A stretch of 64,000 nt of DNA from Macrotis lagotis (lineage: Eukaryota; Chordata; Mammalia; Peramelemorphia; Peramelidae). Of the stretch, positions 10,591-22,768 are shown piece by piece. Made by a program: the position numbers and the translations under genes. The notes under the pieces are model-generated. The model searched no databases. It was not told the DNA's origin and worked only from the letters and a program-made list of their open reading frames with translations. Numbering within the stretch: the first letter of the stretch is position 1; the number at the start of each line of letters is the position of its first letter. The stretch is taken from contig NC_133658.1 in NCBI RefSeq assembly GCF_037893015.1, forward strand, positions 255,807,356 through 255,871,355, written 5' to 3'.

Positions 10591-12360
10591 AAATATCTCC
10601 TAGGAATACTTAAAACCCATGAAAAATCCTTGTAATCAGGATGACAGAATCAACAGGAAGTTTTATTGCTGTTTCCAAGTTTTTCTAAGGTCCCCTTCAT
10701 CTCTAGATCTATGCTATATATCCACTTACACCCTGACTGCAAGGAACAGAAGAGCAAAGAGAAGATAATTTTCACAACCCCTTACCCAATACTCATTATG
10801 TCCATTTGAATTCCCTAGGATGGCACAGAGGGTGCCATATTTGGCAATGGTGGAATGGACTGAAATTAGCTAAGGGACAAATCCAACTTTAAGGACTTTA
10901 GATCACTTTTTCCTGGTCCACAGCTCAGTGAGTCGACTCCTCTGCTTTAGGCAAAACTAGTCAACTGTCTGGGCCTTATAACTGGATACTAACATGACCA
11001 TAAAGTAAGTTAATGACAAGCACAAAGTGGTAGACACTGGAAGGTTACAAAAACTCTAAAGACAGTTCTTAGAAACTTGCCTCTCATCTGCAGCAACATC
11101 ATTAGCTGAAATTTGACTGCCATGGCATTGTTCTCTCTCCTCCTCCCATTATTTATGAGTTTTCTACTTGGTAAAGGAAGGTTTAAGAAACAGAACACTC
11201 CTGCATACTGTGCTAATTGTACAGAAATGCTACAGAGCATGTGTAAAATGAAGGAAAAAACACTGACTTATGAGAGATGGATTTAATATTTCCCTAGCAT
11301 CTTTGATCTACTCAAATCAGCAAAAGTGGGAGAAGGAAATAATAAAAAAGCATAAGAATCCTTCAATAATGGATAAGAGAAAAACTGAGGTGTGTTTAGT
11401 CAGCCAAAGCATAGTGTTCCTTGAAACATGGAGCCAAAGAACTAACGCATTGAACGAATGAGTTGGAGATGTCAGAAGAAAATGTTGGACACCCTAAGGG
11501 TTTGGTTCATGGCAACTCACTAGTTGCAAGATGGATTTTACCCATACTATATTATCCAATAGTTCTAACAAAAATTGTCTGTGGGAGCTAATCAGATCAT
11601 TCTCTTGACCTCATCCTTTTCAAATCAAAGAGAGAGATCTAGTTTGGCTCCCCATATTAAGTAGACCCTGAGAGCTGACATTTTATGTTCATTTGAAATG
11701 ATAAACTTAATCATGAGTGAAATGTTAGGGAATGACAGTGCTGACCACAGTAAGGTCACTTCATGTATCAGCCAAACATAATACAGGTTTTTTCCTTAAT
11801 TGTGTTGCCAACCCTTGCCACAGGAGGACCTGGGCACTTGCAAATGGGGAACCAAATCTGTCCATGTGATAATTAAACCATGGCTCTCGGTAAAGACTGC
11901 CAAATCCTACCATATGGTAGTTTTATGACCTAGACTGCTGTTATCTCTGGAGAAAGCTAACATCATAATCTCATTTTAGTTGTTATCTGTGATAAGCACT
12001 CCTAGTTCTACAGGGAAAAATGCAAGAGCAGGAACTGGTTCAGATCTTTACAATCTTCCTGACTTCTTTACATGAATAAGATGTATGAAAAGTCATTATT
12101 GATGCTGAAAAAGTCACAGATCTCAGACTTGATAATCTACAGGTTAACCTGTTCACAAACTGATAAGAGTCTCAAGAAGCAATCCCTAGTTGAGTATGTT
12201 TTGATAACTTAGAGAATAATAACAATTACCTAAGCCAATGTGAAATAGCAAATGTTAAATAGCAAACCTTTAAAAATACCAACACATGAATAGAAAGTCT
12301 TTCTTTTGCTATCTCTGAGTGAGCTCAAGACTGAGGCACACCTAGGAAATTCCTTTCTTG
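10591..12360. other. 1.8 kb with no gene or repeat recognised
   Basis: Short frames (for example 11010-11240 minus and 11270-11461 plus) lack any motif. I see no repeat hallmarks. Confidence 0.4.
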
Positions 12361-12545
12361 GAGGCATTTTGGTGGTGCAATGGACAAATGTTGGAATTAT
12401 ATTCAGAGAGATGTGAGTTCAAATCCTGCCTCAGAAATTTAACTGGGTAACCCTAAGTACATCACTTAACTTCTCTCTGCCTCAGTTTCCTCATCTGTAA
12501 AATGGGACCATTAGAGTACCTACAACCTAGAGTTATTAGGCTACT
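12361..12545 (+). repeat. CORE-SINE (MAR1/THER1 type)
   Basis: The head 'ggtggtgcaatggacaaatg', 'gatgtgagttcaaatcctgc', 'ctcagaaatttaactgggta', a 'tcacttaacttc' block and 'cctcagtttcctcatctgta' appear in the normal order. Confidence 0.85.
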
Positions 12546-13005
12546 TTGTTTCTTGTCAGGTGAGTTTGTTGCCTCCCAAGAGAGATTGATTTTCCAAGAC
12601 ATGTATTCCTTTGAGCAAAGTTTGTGAGAACTTCAGGACTATATTGACAGCAGTAGAAGCAGGTGGCTGAGTTTCCATCTGTTGGATAACAGGGAAGGAG
12701 GTTCATTGAAGGGTTGTACAGGAGCTTCAACAGTCTTTATAACTGTGGGTTCTCCCAGGCAGCTATTTTAAGACAGGAAGGATTTTCCTTTGTTGATGGA
12801 AAATGGGACTGGAGTGAGTGTAGATGTGAGAGAATAGAGAATAGACAGCTTTGGCACACTAGAGCTTCTCACTCTGTTCATCTTCATCCTGCTTATCAAT
12901 TACATGATGATCCTCATCAGGAAATCACAGTTCCCTGTTTTTACAGAAATATTCTGGTTATATGAATTATATAATGCAGCCTGCAATACATTCTCCCCTC
13001 CCCTT

Positions 13006-13017
13006 CCCCCCCCCCCC
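13006..13017. repeat. poly-C run
   Basis: An uninterrupted C tract within a C-rich stretch, at the left edge of the repeat-free block that follows. Confidence 0.9.
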
Positions 13018-13040
13018 ATCCCTTGGTATTTTGAAAACTG

Positions 13041-13740
13041 ATGAGATTGCCGATTCTTGGCTTCTTACTTTGTATGCAAATGATGAATTATAGATGGGAA
13101 ATAGGAAAAAAGAAGATCTTCCTTGGTAGTGGGATTGAAGCTGAGTGGATTAGTGAAAGAGGCCTGGTACCCTTGGACTATTTATTGCGACATTGCTTAG
13201 AAAAATTCCAACCCAAAAGGCTTCAAATCACTGGGGACATTGTTAGCCTTCTGCAGGAATTATTAAAATGTACAGAAATGTATGAGCATCACTTTATAAT
13301 AATTAATCAGGGTCTGTTGATTAATAAAGCTCATTTTTTAGTCTCGATGATTCAGAGTATTATCCAAAGGACAGTGTCCTTGTCATTTTGATTAAGAAAC
13401 CAGGCTCTGCAGGGGAAGAAGTACAGGAACAGTCGCACTTCTTCCTCTCCTTCTAAAATAAATATTGAATGAGAATATTAACTCGTTAACCTTGACAACA
13501 ATTTGTAATTTTCATAAGGGGGGAAAACTCGCATATTCAGCAAATAAATCGCTGCAGGGATTTCAGGAGAACAAATTGGAGGGAATGAAGAATGCTACCA
13601 TATGAATTCTGTCATTTTTATGGGCTGGGGTGATTAATTTGTTTGTTTAGGTTCCTCAATTAAGACCACAAATATGGAGGGTAAGGCATGGGGAGCAAGT
13701 TAACCGTTCCAGGCGAGTGGAAGGTAAACTCTGGGTGACA
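13041..13740. other. repeat-free block, candidate conserved non-coding element
   Basis: It has no repeat signature, several CpGs retained in an otherwise CpG-poor region (near 13180, 13345, 13481, 13550, 13705) and many TAAT/ATTA homeodomain-type cores (for example 'ataataattaatcagg', 'gattaataaagctc'). A 116-codon frame (13041-13391, plus) has no known domain and is more likely a by-product of the sequence. That this is a developmental enhancer is inference. Confidence 0.35.
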
Positions 13741-15286
13741 ATGTAAGGTCATTGGGGGGAAGTGAATGTGCCCTCCCCCTACTCTGAATGTAAGACTGGA
13801 AGAAGCACCTCAGATTTGGATGCTGAAAAAGGTACTCTTAGGCTATTAATAGTTTAAAGCTTCTTTTAACAGATAACCCCCTGCCTTTGCTGGGTAGTTA
13901 CATGGGAGAATCATTAGGTGGAATTAACAGTACCAGTCATAGGTTTTACAAGGTTATCTAATGATTTTTAACTCAATTTCACTAGGAATGCAGATAAAAT
14001 AAATAACTCATGAACTATTTTCTGTCCTGGGTAGTGAGCATCTTCTGTCAGGAAGGGGGGAAAAAGTCAAAGCTAGAGTTGAACCATTTATTTCTTAATT
14101 CTGTGCCAAAGACATATTTCTTTCCCTTCTGTGACCTTTCATGTTTCTATTCTGATATTCTCAATTGTTCAGACATTTGCAATTACGTTTACATTAAGCC
14201 ATAGTTTCCTTCCAGATAGTCCTTCTTAGAATTTACAGCAGAGGGGCCCAGGAAGAATCATGTGCTATTTCTGAAGTGCATGTTTGAAACTTGCTCTCTG
14301 TCCTTGCCTACAACAAGCACTGTCCTCTGGAGAGGACTAAAGATTTAATATGATTATTTTTAATTTTATTTTAACATTGACTTTTTTGAAGGAGACAGAT
14401 GAATTAGTATCTCCATGGTACAGGGAGAAGAAAATTAAATGAAATGTGTTTCATACATTACAAGTGACTGCTTAGTGTTGAGTGAACAACAGACCCAGAA
14501 AACCCATCCTTCAGTGTGAGGAAGTCTGGTATGCAGTTGCCCACAGTCTCCCTGCAGCCCCTGAGATGACAGTAGAACCAGAGCCAATCTTCTGAATGGG
14601 CAATTGATCTTCTAACTTTCTGGGAAGAGAACTCTTCTGTGATACCCCTTTCCTTTCTCTTCCTTTCCTATCTCTATCTCTCCTATACTTCAATATAGGT
14701 CTGGGGCAGTGCATTTAAATTTTGCACCTCATGGGATTCCAGTTAAGATATAATTGAATTCACTGAGAGCCAACTCTGAGTGGAAGATCTACAAAAATAT
14801 ATGTAGTATATGTGTGTATATTTATATGATATGCATGTTGTGCTTATATGCACACATATATACAAATGATTTTGCTTTTATTACAGGGGGCAACATGGGA
14901 GCTAGAAAACAAAATTGTGGAGGTCTGTGGGGAGTTTGAGCACATATGTAAGTACTCGTCCCTATACTTTTATATCCATTTGCACTTTTCCTAAATTAAG
15001 TGCAACAGATCCATTTGGGGCATCTTAACCAGGGCAGGTTAGGATTAAAGTCAGCTGATTATATTACTGATTTATGTTGACAGCACCTAGGGCTTCCATT
15101 TTCCTATGCTATTTGATAGTTATAAGGAAGTATAAAGAGGAATAGATAAGTCCTAATTCCAGCTACATAATTCTCTAATCTAATTGGTTTCCTTATTGTT
15201 CTCAAGTCTCAAGAAACCTCAGTTCTGGGATTTTATTTTCTAGAATGCTCTTGAGCTAAATGGAGATATTGGAAGTATGTGAAAGC
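13741..15286. other. no gene recognised; short AT/TG-rich patch
   Basis: The only structure seen is low-complexity TA/TG sequence at about 14798-14866 (tatgtgtgtatatttatatg and similar). Frames at 14010-14204, 14511-14714 and 14754-14939 show no motif. Confidence 0.4.
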
Positions 15287-15346
15287 CCTGGGGATACAAA
15301 GAAAGGCTAAAGAAATCCCTGCTCTCATGGAGCTCAGTCTAATGTA
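15287..15346 (-). repeat. L2 3' fragment, antisense
   Basis: The sequence 'cctggggatacaaagaaagg' and 'ccctgctctcatggagctca' followed by gtctaatg is the antisense L2 3' region. Confidence 0.65.
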
Positions 15347-16257
15347 TCTAAGTTGTCCAGTAATCCTTCTAAAGTTCACTCTCTCAACCAGTGCTTCAGT
15401 GTGGTATGGAAGTGAGCCTGATTTTTGGAGTTGAGCAGAGCAGAATACAAATTCTTTCAGGTCCTAAGAAGCTGGAAAATCTTAAAGTAAGAAATTTAGC
15501 AGCAGATTTGGCTTACTATCTGAGTACTTTGATAACTAAGTATAGAGGTGTTCATTATAATAGAGTACCCAATAGATTTTTGTTTGCTAATCTTGTTTTT
15601 AGCCAAAGCAACTCATAAAACCATCTATTAAGAAATGAAGTGTCTCCTAAATACTTTTGTAGAAGGCATACCCAAATATGCAGATAGTTTTCTGATCTCA
15701 TTGGTAAGGGTATACATTCTATAAAGTCCCATTCTGATGCTTCATTGTTTTGAAGACTATCCTGAGTTACTGGAAGGTTTAATCATTGGAAGGCAAACTC
15801 TTACTGGTTACAGCATGCTGAAAAGACCTCAAGTATAGTCCTGAAAACAGACCATGCCTACGTTTGAGGATCAACATAGCCAATTAAGGACTTATTGGAT
15901 AACTTTATGATGATGGATTCTTTGGTCCAGGCAAACCATGAAACATAGAGTAACAGAATTAAAAAAAAACCCAGAAATCTTTCTCATAATGAGGTAAAAG
16001 TCCAGAAAATGGGGAAACCTAAGCAATGGAGAGCCTTGATTATTATCTTATCTCAATTATAATCTGTGTATAGGTATGTGTGCTTGTCATAGAAAGGCAC
16101 TGAAAATTTCCAAACTCTATGTGAACTACAAAAAAGGTCATTCTAGCCAATTTTGGTATATTGGGCTATTTTTCAACCTTGTGATAAACATCCTAGGGAG
16201 GGTCTGACTCAACAAGTACAAGAACAAAGAGTTTGGATTCTTGGTTTTTGTTGAAAT
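15347..16257. other. no feature recognised
   Basis: A plus-strand frame at 15391-15618 shows no motif. The segment 15400-15460 has a faint resemblance to a tRNA-type SINE head, but not enough to call. Confidence 0.35.
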
Positions 16258-16500
16258 TCAAAGAATTCGACAGATCAATGGAATCTGCAACTTTTATATG
16301 TAGCTGTGCAATAGCTTATTAAAATGAGACAACAGGGAAAACGCTCTGAGAGGCAGTCATTCATTTATGGCGGGTTACGCTGAGCAATGCCAGTGCTGGT
16401 GTCTGGTAAGCTTTCGTTTCTCAAAGTGCTAATAGCAAGATTCTTTCCCTGCAATCCTATTACTGGTGGCCCTGGAATATAATCAGGTAGTACCTGCAGG
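16258..16500. other. candidate conserved non-coding element
   Basis: A compact block without repeat signature that keeps several CpGs ('gaattcgacagatcaatgg', 'aaacgctctgagaggc', 'tatggcgggttacgctgag', 'agctttcgtttc'). The composition differs from both neighbours. Regulatory function is inferred from composition alone. Confidence 0.3.
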
Positions 16501-17735
16501 ATAAGTCAAAAGATTAAATTAAGTTGGGATTTGAATCCCCACTAAACATAGAATCAAACAAAGATTAGATTTCTGGACCTTAGTCTCCAAATGGCTTTCA
16601 AGGGCTTCTTTTAAACAACAACAACAAAAAATATATTATTATTCCCGTTGACCACTGGTCCGATAAAGAAAAATACAGTAGCAGAAAGAGGCAAGCTGAG
16701 AGAGGCAAACAGAGTATCTGTAACAATGTAGAGTCTAATGTGGGACAAATCCATTGTTTCTTCCCTAGGCACCTGCCTACCTCTTTGGACTCTGTTCAGT
16801 CTCTGACTCTAGGGGTTGTCTCTTGACGACAGCCGGTAGTTAGGGCCCATTTTCAAGTTCACACTCCAGGTTATAGAAGGGCTCCATGTGGGTCTTTCAT
16901 GGAGATCTGAAATCTGACAGATCCAATTCATCCATTCCCAGCATCCTGCCAATCACAACTAGACCCACTGTTCTTCTCCTGACCTTTTAGTATCTGAAAT
17001 GACATTAACACAAGGACCCTTTTGGTATGGGAATATCTGCTGAGTGGGAATTCTTAAAAGACTGCTATTTAGGAGCCAAGATAGGAAAGCCCAAAGAATT
17101 TTGTGACTGAGGGGAGGGAAGATTTTTTTCCCAAGAATTATTCTGGGATTTTTGTGTATGACTGTTTAAGGAGACTTACTTCTCCCTCACCAGAGGAAAA
17201 AAATATTGTCCAGTGTTTTCCTAGGTCTTTGCATCTCTAAATTTAACAAACTATCATTTAATGTAGAAATCAAACAAACATAATGCATACTAATAGAAGC
17301 CTTAGCTGTATCATAGGTACTAAAAATGTTTTGCACATATTTAATTTCCCCCCAATTTTCTACATTTCCCTTTTCCCCTTTTGACTTCAGAATCTATGAT
17401 AATTTTACTTCTTTAAAATAATCATGATGAACAACTGATTGAAGAACAAAGGGCTCTAACGGTGGCTTCCCCATAGGGACACTGCAAGAGAATGACAGAG
17501 ACATTAATGATGTCACCTTTACAAGAAGAGTTGTCATGTAGGAGTGGGGGTAGGGAGATGTGCAAAAAAAAGAGGCTGAGCAGTATAACATTATCATGTA
17601 GCAAATTGGAATATCAGTAGTGTTAGATGTTGACCAGTATAGTAGCATCATATAGACAATTGTGACAATTTTCTTGGACCTAGTTTCTGAACATAAATTT
17701 TAGAGATATTAGTTTACTGTACTTGAGTTGTCCTT
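16501..17735. other. no gene or repeat recognised
   Basis: Two overlapping minus-strand frames (17394-17651 and 17422-17604) look like chance. Nothing else is visible. Confidence 0.4.
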
Positions 17736-17737
17736 TG

Positions 17738-18290
17738 GCATGATCCAAATTCCATAAGTACAAGATAGGAAAGAGATGGTTAGATGGGTATTTATCTGAA
17801 AAATATCTGGGGATATTAGTGGATTACAAGCTCAATATGCATTAACAAGGTGATAGGACAAACCAAAATAAAATAAAATAAAATAAAAATAAAATAAAAT
17901 AATAGCTAATGTGATCTTAGCATTCCTTAAAGGAAGCACAGCTTCCAGGAATAAGAAAATGATAGTTCCACTGTACTCTGCCCTGATCAGATTATATCTA
18001 CTGAACTATGTCCAATTCGGGGCAACACAGTTAGGAAGAATGTTAATTAGCTGGGTAATATTCAGACGGAGGCAGTAGAATAGTAAAAAAAAAAAAAACA
18101 CAAAAGCTTTTGAATTCATACCAGATGATTATTAGTTAAAGGAACTTGGGATGTTCAACCTGGAGAAAAAAATATTCAAGGATACATTATTAGTCCTCAG
18201 GTATTTGAAGTACTGTCCTATAGAAAAGGGAGTAGACTTCTGGGTGTCATATAGAAGCCTAGAGGGAAAAAATTTAATATTTTTGTTTTT
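17738..18290 (+). mobile_element. L3/CR1-clade LINE remnant (distal part)
   Basis: The order follows the terminal part of L3/CR1 LINEs: a 'tacaagataggaaagagatg' block, 'tatctggggatattagtgga', 'aagctcaatatgcattaaca', 'gctaatgtgatcttagcatt', 'ccactgtactctgccctgat', 'ggaacttgggatgttcaacc' and 'caggtatttgaagtactgtc'. It is truncated at both ends and has no open frame. A pentanucleotide tract has grown inside it. Confidence 0.75.
17864..17903. repeat. (AAAAT)n microsatellite
   Basis: About seven to eight aaaat units lie inside the L3/CR1 remnant, at the place where intact copies read gccaaaaaagctaatg. This suggests it grew from the element's own A-run. Confidence 0.95.
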
Positions 18291-18650
18291 CAGTCATTTT
18301 TATCATTTCCATCTTTGTATGATCCAATTTTGAGATGTTCTTGGTGACCCTAGGTTCTCAAAGGCTATTGTGGTAGAGTTCAGACTCTAGTAGATACTTC
18401 AGATTGTGCTATGGATATGTTATATCATCAATTTAAATGTTCTCCCCAACAGGGCAAATCACTACCCAATCCTGTGTGCTATTTTTTCTTAACCTCCCAC
18501 TAGTTTATCACAGTGCATTCACCCCCTAGTGTCAGAGGCCTAATATACCTTCTCTTGACAATTTAAGGATGTCGTGGGAACATATCTCATCATTCACCCT
18601 GCACATGTGACCAATATTCTTTTTCTACAATACATTTCCCTGATGAAATC

Positions 18651-18875
18651 AAGAGGTGGCACAGTAAAATAGAGTATTGGACTCAGATTCAGAACAATCT
18701 GAATTTACATTTTGTTTCAGACACCTAGTAGCTATGTGTGATCCTGGGCAAATCACTTAACTGTTCTGAGTCTCAATTTCCCCATCTGTAAGATGGAGAT
18801 AATAAATACTTCCTTCTAGGATTGTTGTGAAGATAAAATGAAACTATGTAAAGTACCATATATTTGCTAGTTTTT
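18651..18875 (+). repeat. CORE-SINE (MAR1/MIR type)
   Basis: The head 'aagaggtggcacagtaaaat' is followed by 'ggactcagattcag', 'ctatgtgtgatcctgggcaa', 'atttccccatctgtaagatg' and 'aggattgttgtgaagataaa', in full order. Confidence 0.85.
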
Positions 18876-19970
18876 CTTTAACTCCTGTTCTTTTTCAAAA
18901 TTTCTCATTAATTATATGCTGCTTCCCACTCACATCTACCAAGGGCTTCTCCTCTATGTGGTATTTATTTCCAAATTATCAGAGTGCTGTGCTCTATTTC
19001 TTGCAATCACATAATAGGAAAGTGGGATATTGAAGTTTTAAAACCTAGAGACTTGACCTGTGGTTTTATTGGTACTGGGAAATTCCTGATGAGCAAACTC
19101 CTTCTAGTTAACTTACACTCTTTCAGAACTGTCTACAAGCAATAACTGCTTGAATGACTTGCCCAGTCATGCAGCTAACTTGTGTCACATTTGGGACCTG
19201 AACCTGAGTCGACTCTGGCTTCAAAACTGGTTTTCTATGTATTTAGCTACTCTTCCTTTCTCTAATGACATATTTTTCATAAAAAGGATAGGCCATTGTT
19301 TCTGGGAGAAGTTGGAAGGTCATGAAAAGAGGCTAGTAATTTCCCAAAGGCATTTCAATCCACTCTTCTCCTTTTTGAGCCCAAATTTTGACCATATGTA
19401 CTGTCTGCCCCAAATTTGCCTGCTGATAAATGGGCTCTGGTAGGCCCTAACAGACTGAAAAGATTTAAAGTGATAGGCCCAATGACAGACCATATGTTTG
19501 TTGTCTAAGGATCAACCAAGTAAGCACAGAGAGGGGCTCGTTACCAGAAGGTTGGCCACCAGGAGATGGATTTTCTTGGCCACAACAATTCTGAAAGTCT
19601 CCTACTAATGCACAGAGGGGTCGCAGTCTGTATTAGGGGAGGGATCCCTTGCACTGGTGAAATCTCAAGACTTTTTAAGAAAGGAAGATGTAAGAAGAGG
19701 AAAAGGACAAGATGATATATGTACATTTGAATCATAGAAAATAAAAATGCAGATGTGTCTGAGTTTCCTCAAGAAAAGTGTAGGAAATGCTTTCCAATCA
19801 TAGCACTATTTGCCTTCATTGTTTTATTCCTATAAATGTTTCGCTGTGGCATCCTTACCACAGATTTGAAAAGATGCTATTGCCAAGAACACCCATGGTG
19901 TTGGGTATATTCCAAGAGCAGATGAAGAAGGCCTGGGAAGATAAGAACAAAATATCAAGTTAGGCCTGAA
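18876..19970. other. no gene recognised; one SINE scrap
   Basis: Apart from an antisense SINE fragment at about 19148-19235 ('tgacttgcccagtcatgcag', 'gggacctgaacctgagtcg') nothing is recognised. Frames at 19150-19443 and 19541-19735 have no motif. Confidence 0.45.
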
Positions 19971-19980
19971 ACACACACAT

Positions 19981-20022
<42 letters not shown>

Positions 20023-20046
20023 GTGCACACACCTACACACATACAC
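19971..20046. repeat. (CA)n microsatellite
   Basis: A near-perfect CA tract with a few interruptions. It produces a Cys-Val-rich frame on the minus strand that is not a gene. Confidence 0.97.
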
Positions 20047-20940
20047 GTGTGGAGGGGCAGTTTGGTATAAATCTAACATTATTTCACAGAGACACTATGT
20101 GTTATAAATTATGATTTGAAAAAAAAATAAGTTGCTTCTCCTCACCCTCTAGCTCATGTTTTTCTGTTTTGTTTTACAAATAAAATGGATTTAGGAGAGG
20201 AATGTTTTCCCCAGGGGGAGGAAGTAGGAATGGGTGAGAAGGGAAAGATATTAACATAATAACTATGAAAATACTTAAATTTTCTTGAGACAAAAATAAA
20301 TAATTTGTAATAGGACAGAATATAGCATTTGTCAGTCAGTGAAAAAGGTGAGTTTCACCCAAGTTCTACTCAGCAATCTCAACCAGAGTTTTCTGTGGAT
20401 GATTTTTCATGTCAAATTTTTTTGTATATGAAAACAGGCAACCTTCTATAAATGGTCTATGGGTAAAATACAGAAGTCTTCCAATGGAGTGAACTCAGAA
20501 AGGGCTTAAGTTTCTAGTCAGAGGAGGATCATGAGGGGAAACCTAAAATAGAAGATTTGAAGAAAAAAATTAGCTTGCAGTATATTTATTAAAAGAATTC
20601 CACTATCACTGAGGGACCTGACAGCAGGTGTCCGGACCAAGGCAACAGAATTCTACATGTGAAGCAACAAAGAAAACCTTCAGATAAAGAGTATTTTGTA
20701 AGCTATGAGGGTAAGTTGCTATTGTTACTGAATGTTTCTGAATACCCCAAAAACCCTATGGTGATTTCCAACCAAAATAAATGCAAAGGATAATCTTAGA
20801 TTGGATAATCAAGATCCTAAATGACTCAGGATATCAATGACATGTATTTTATCTTTATCTGTAGTTGTCTACATCTGTCATCCCATTTTCAGTACAAAGT
20901 TGCAAATATCACTCTTCCAATGATAGCTTTGGGACTAAGG
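20047..20940. other. no feature recognised
   Basis: AT-rich single-copy-looking sequence without frames or repeat hallmarks. Confidence 0.4.
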
Positions 20941-20944
20941 TAGA

Positions 20945-21000
20945 TTAAATCAACAAATACTTTCTGAGTATTTTCTGTGGGCATGGAGCTATAAATTTGT
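20945..21000 (-). repeat. L2 3' end fragment, antisense
   Basis: The sequence 'aatcaacaaatactttctga' followed by gtattttctgtgggcatgg matches the antisense L2 tail (tcaacaaatatttattgagcacctactatgtgcc). Confidence 0.6.
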
Positions 21001-21087
21001 ATTACATAATAAATATTGAATAAAAATGTTAGATTCACTCCTCTTTCTGTTGTGCTAAAAACCATTCATTTTTCCCACTTTGCGTTG

Positions 21088-21335
21088 GCAGGAATAGTGG
21101 ATAATGGATTTAGGAATATCTGAGCTAGATCTTGCCATTGATATTGGCTTCATGACCTTGGTTAAGACACCTAATTTTTCTGAGCTTCAGTTTGCTCATC
21201 TGTAATTAAAAGTTAGCATTGTGGGACTTATTTCATAGGGATTGTTTTGAGGAGAAATGATATGTAATATGAAAATCACTTTGCAAATATTAAAGGATCA
21301 TATAAACACCAGTCATCACTATTACTATTTTTATA
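21088..21335 (+). repeat. CORE-SINE (MAR1/MIR type)
   Basis: It runs 'ggaatagtggataatggatt', 'tcatgaccttggttaagaca', 'gcttcagtttgctcatctgt', 'catagggattgttttgagga' and ends near a tcactattactattt block, covering head to tail. Confidence 0.8.
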
Positions 21336-21764
21336 GAATTTCCAACCTTTATATTTTTTGACCTTGAAGCATGAAGCATATATTCTTTTAAGACTTGGGT
21401 CTCATGTAAATATTTTCTTTCCTTAGTCTTCTTTTTTGTTGTTTATAAGTCAAGAAGTTGGGAAATATGGTTGACATTTTATATTTAAATCTGACACATC
21501 CACCAAGTTTCCAAATTCAATGTTGATCCAACACTATTTGTCTGCTTGTAAAATAGCTAGACCTTTGGTTTAATTCTTTAACCTCCTGATGGATGACTTA
21601 TGATCCCATAGTATCCAATGTGTTAGTTAAATGGTACTTTTGTCCATCAGCTTTCCTATTTGCCAGGACTGATATAAGGAATGAAAGACATGACAAAAGG
21701 TATGTTCTATCCAACCAACTAATACACAAATAATCACTGTTTCAAACTAAAGTCTCCATCATAT

Positions 21765-21928
21765 GCATGGTGTTGTAGAGGATAAAGAAAGTGTTCAATC
21801 AAGTGGTCTTTGCCTTTGAAGAGCTTATCATTAAAATGAAATTCAACAATAAAACTTTTAAAAGTTTATTAAGTTGCTAACTATGTACAAGATATTCTTC
21901 TAGGTGTTAGGAATACATAGTAAAAATA
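21765..21928 (-). repeat. two L2 3' fragments, antisense
   Basis: A first piece (about 21765-21850) carries 'tttgcctttgaagagcttat'. A second (about 21851-21928) carries 'aagtttattaagttgctaac' and 'ctaggtgttaggaatacata'. In an intact antisense L2 the order is the reverse, so these are two separate insertions or a rearranged one. Confidence 0.55.
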
Positions 21929-22089
21929 AATTAGATTTTTCTCAATAAAAGCCAATAATAATGTAAACATAACAATAGTGAGGTTTTTATATAATAAAAT
22001 AATACATTATGTAGGTTAGAGTTATAAGAATTTAGTTTCCAAAGGAGATAAAATTCTTGTGTTTACTCTTTAGAACTATTCTCAGACTG

Positions 22090-22740
22090 GTTCTAACATA
22101 TCTTTCCAGCATTGCTGGACATCATTCTCCCTCCTGTATTTTCAAACTGGCTTTCTCTCTCACACATACAAGAAGCTATTTTTTTCTTTTGTCGCTGTAG
22201 TCTTAGAATGCATTTCCTCCTATCATCTCCCCTCATAGAATGTCTCTTTTCCTTCAAGATATAGCTTCAGCACCACCCTTTCCATGAGGCATTTCCCTGT
22301 TCCTGAAACTCTCCCTAGGGACCTTTATCTAAGCCTACTTTTATTCAGGGGTGTGTTAGAGCCTGTTCCACTTGTTAAATTTTCAAAGTGAGCATTTGTT
22401 TTTGAGAAATAGGCAAACATTAGAAATAAAGGTTTGCTTTTTTTGGTTAATTATTTAGACAAGAAGATGTAGAAAATATTAATAGTTTGAACTAAAATGT
22501 TTACCATTAAATATTTATCAGCATATCACTACTTCTAATGAACTTTTATGTGTTTATTCTTAAATTTATGCTATGTATACTTATTTATGTACTTGTAGTT
22601 TTACCCATTAAAAGATAAACTTCCTGTAAATAGGGATTTCTTCTTTCTGTGTTTTGTATTTTTTAATGCTTAACATAGTGTCTGGTACATTCCAGGATCT
22701 CAATAAATATTAATATTTATTATTTAAATGAATGATTGTA
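22090..22740 (+). mobile_element. L2 LINE 3' region
   Basis: The left part has 'atttcctcctatcatctccc', 'ttccttcaagatatagcttc' and 'atgaggcatttccctgttcc'. The right part has 'gtttacccattaaaag'-like sequence, 'gtgtctggtacattccagg' and 'atctcaataaatatta'. Between about 22360 and 22540 the L2 order is lost. A perfect 16-bp direct repeat (agaaataaaggtttgc) lies at 22422-22437 and 22753-22768, around the right part. Confidence 0.7.
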
Positions 22741-22768
22741 TATTTTTTAAAAAGAAATAAAGGTTTGC

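Noticed and set aside
13041-13391. 116-codon plus-strand open frame in a repeat-free block
   Set aside because: No recognisable domain or signal, and no splice context that could be judged. Kept only as a candidate conserved non-coding block.
19830-20042. Cys-Val-rich minus-strand frame
   Set aside because: Translation of the CA microsatellite.
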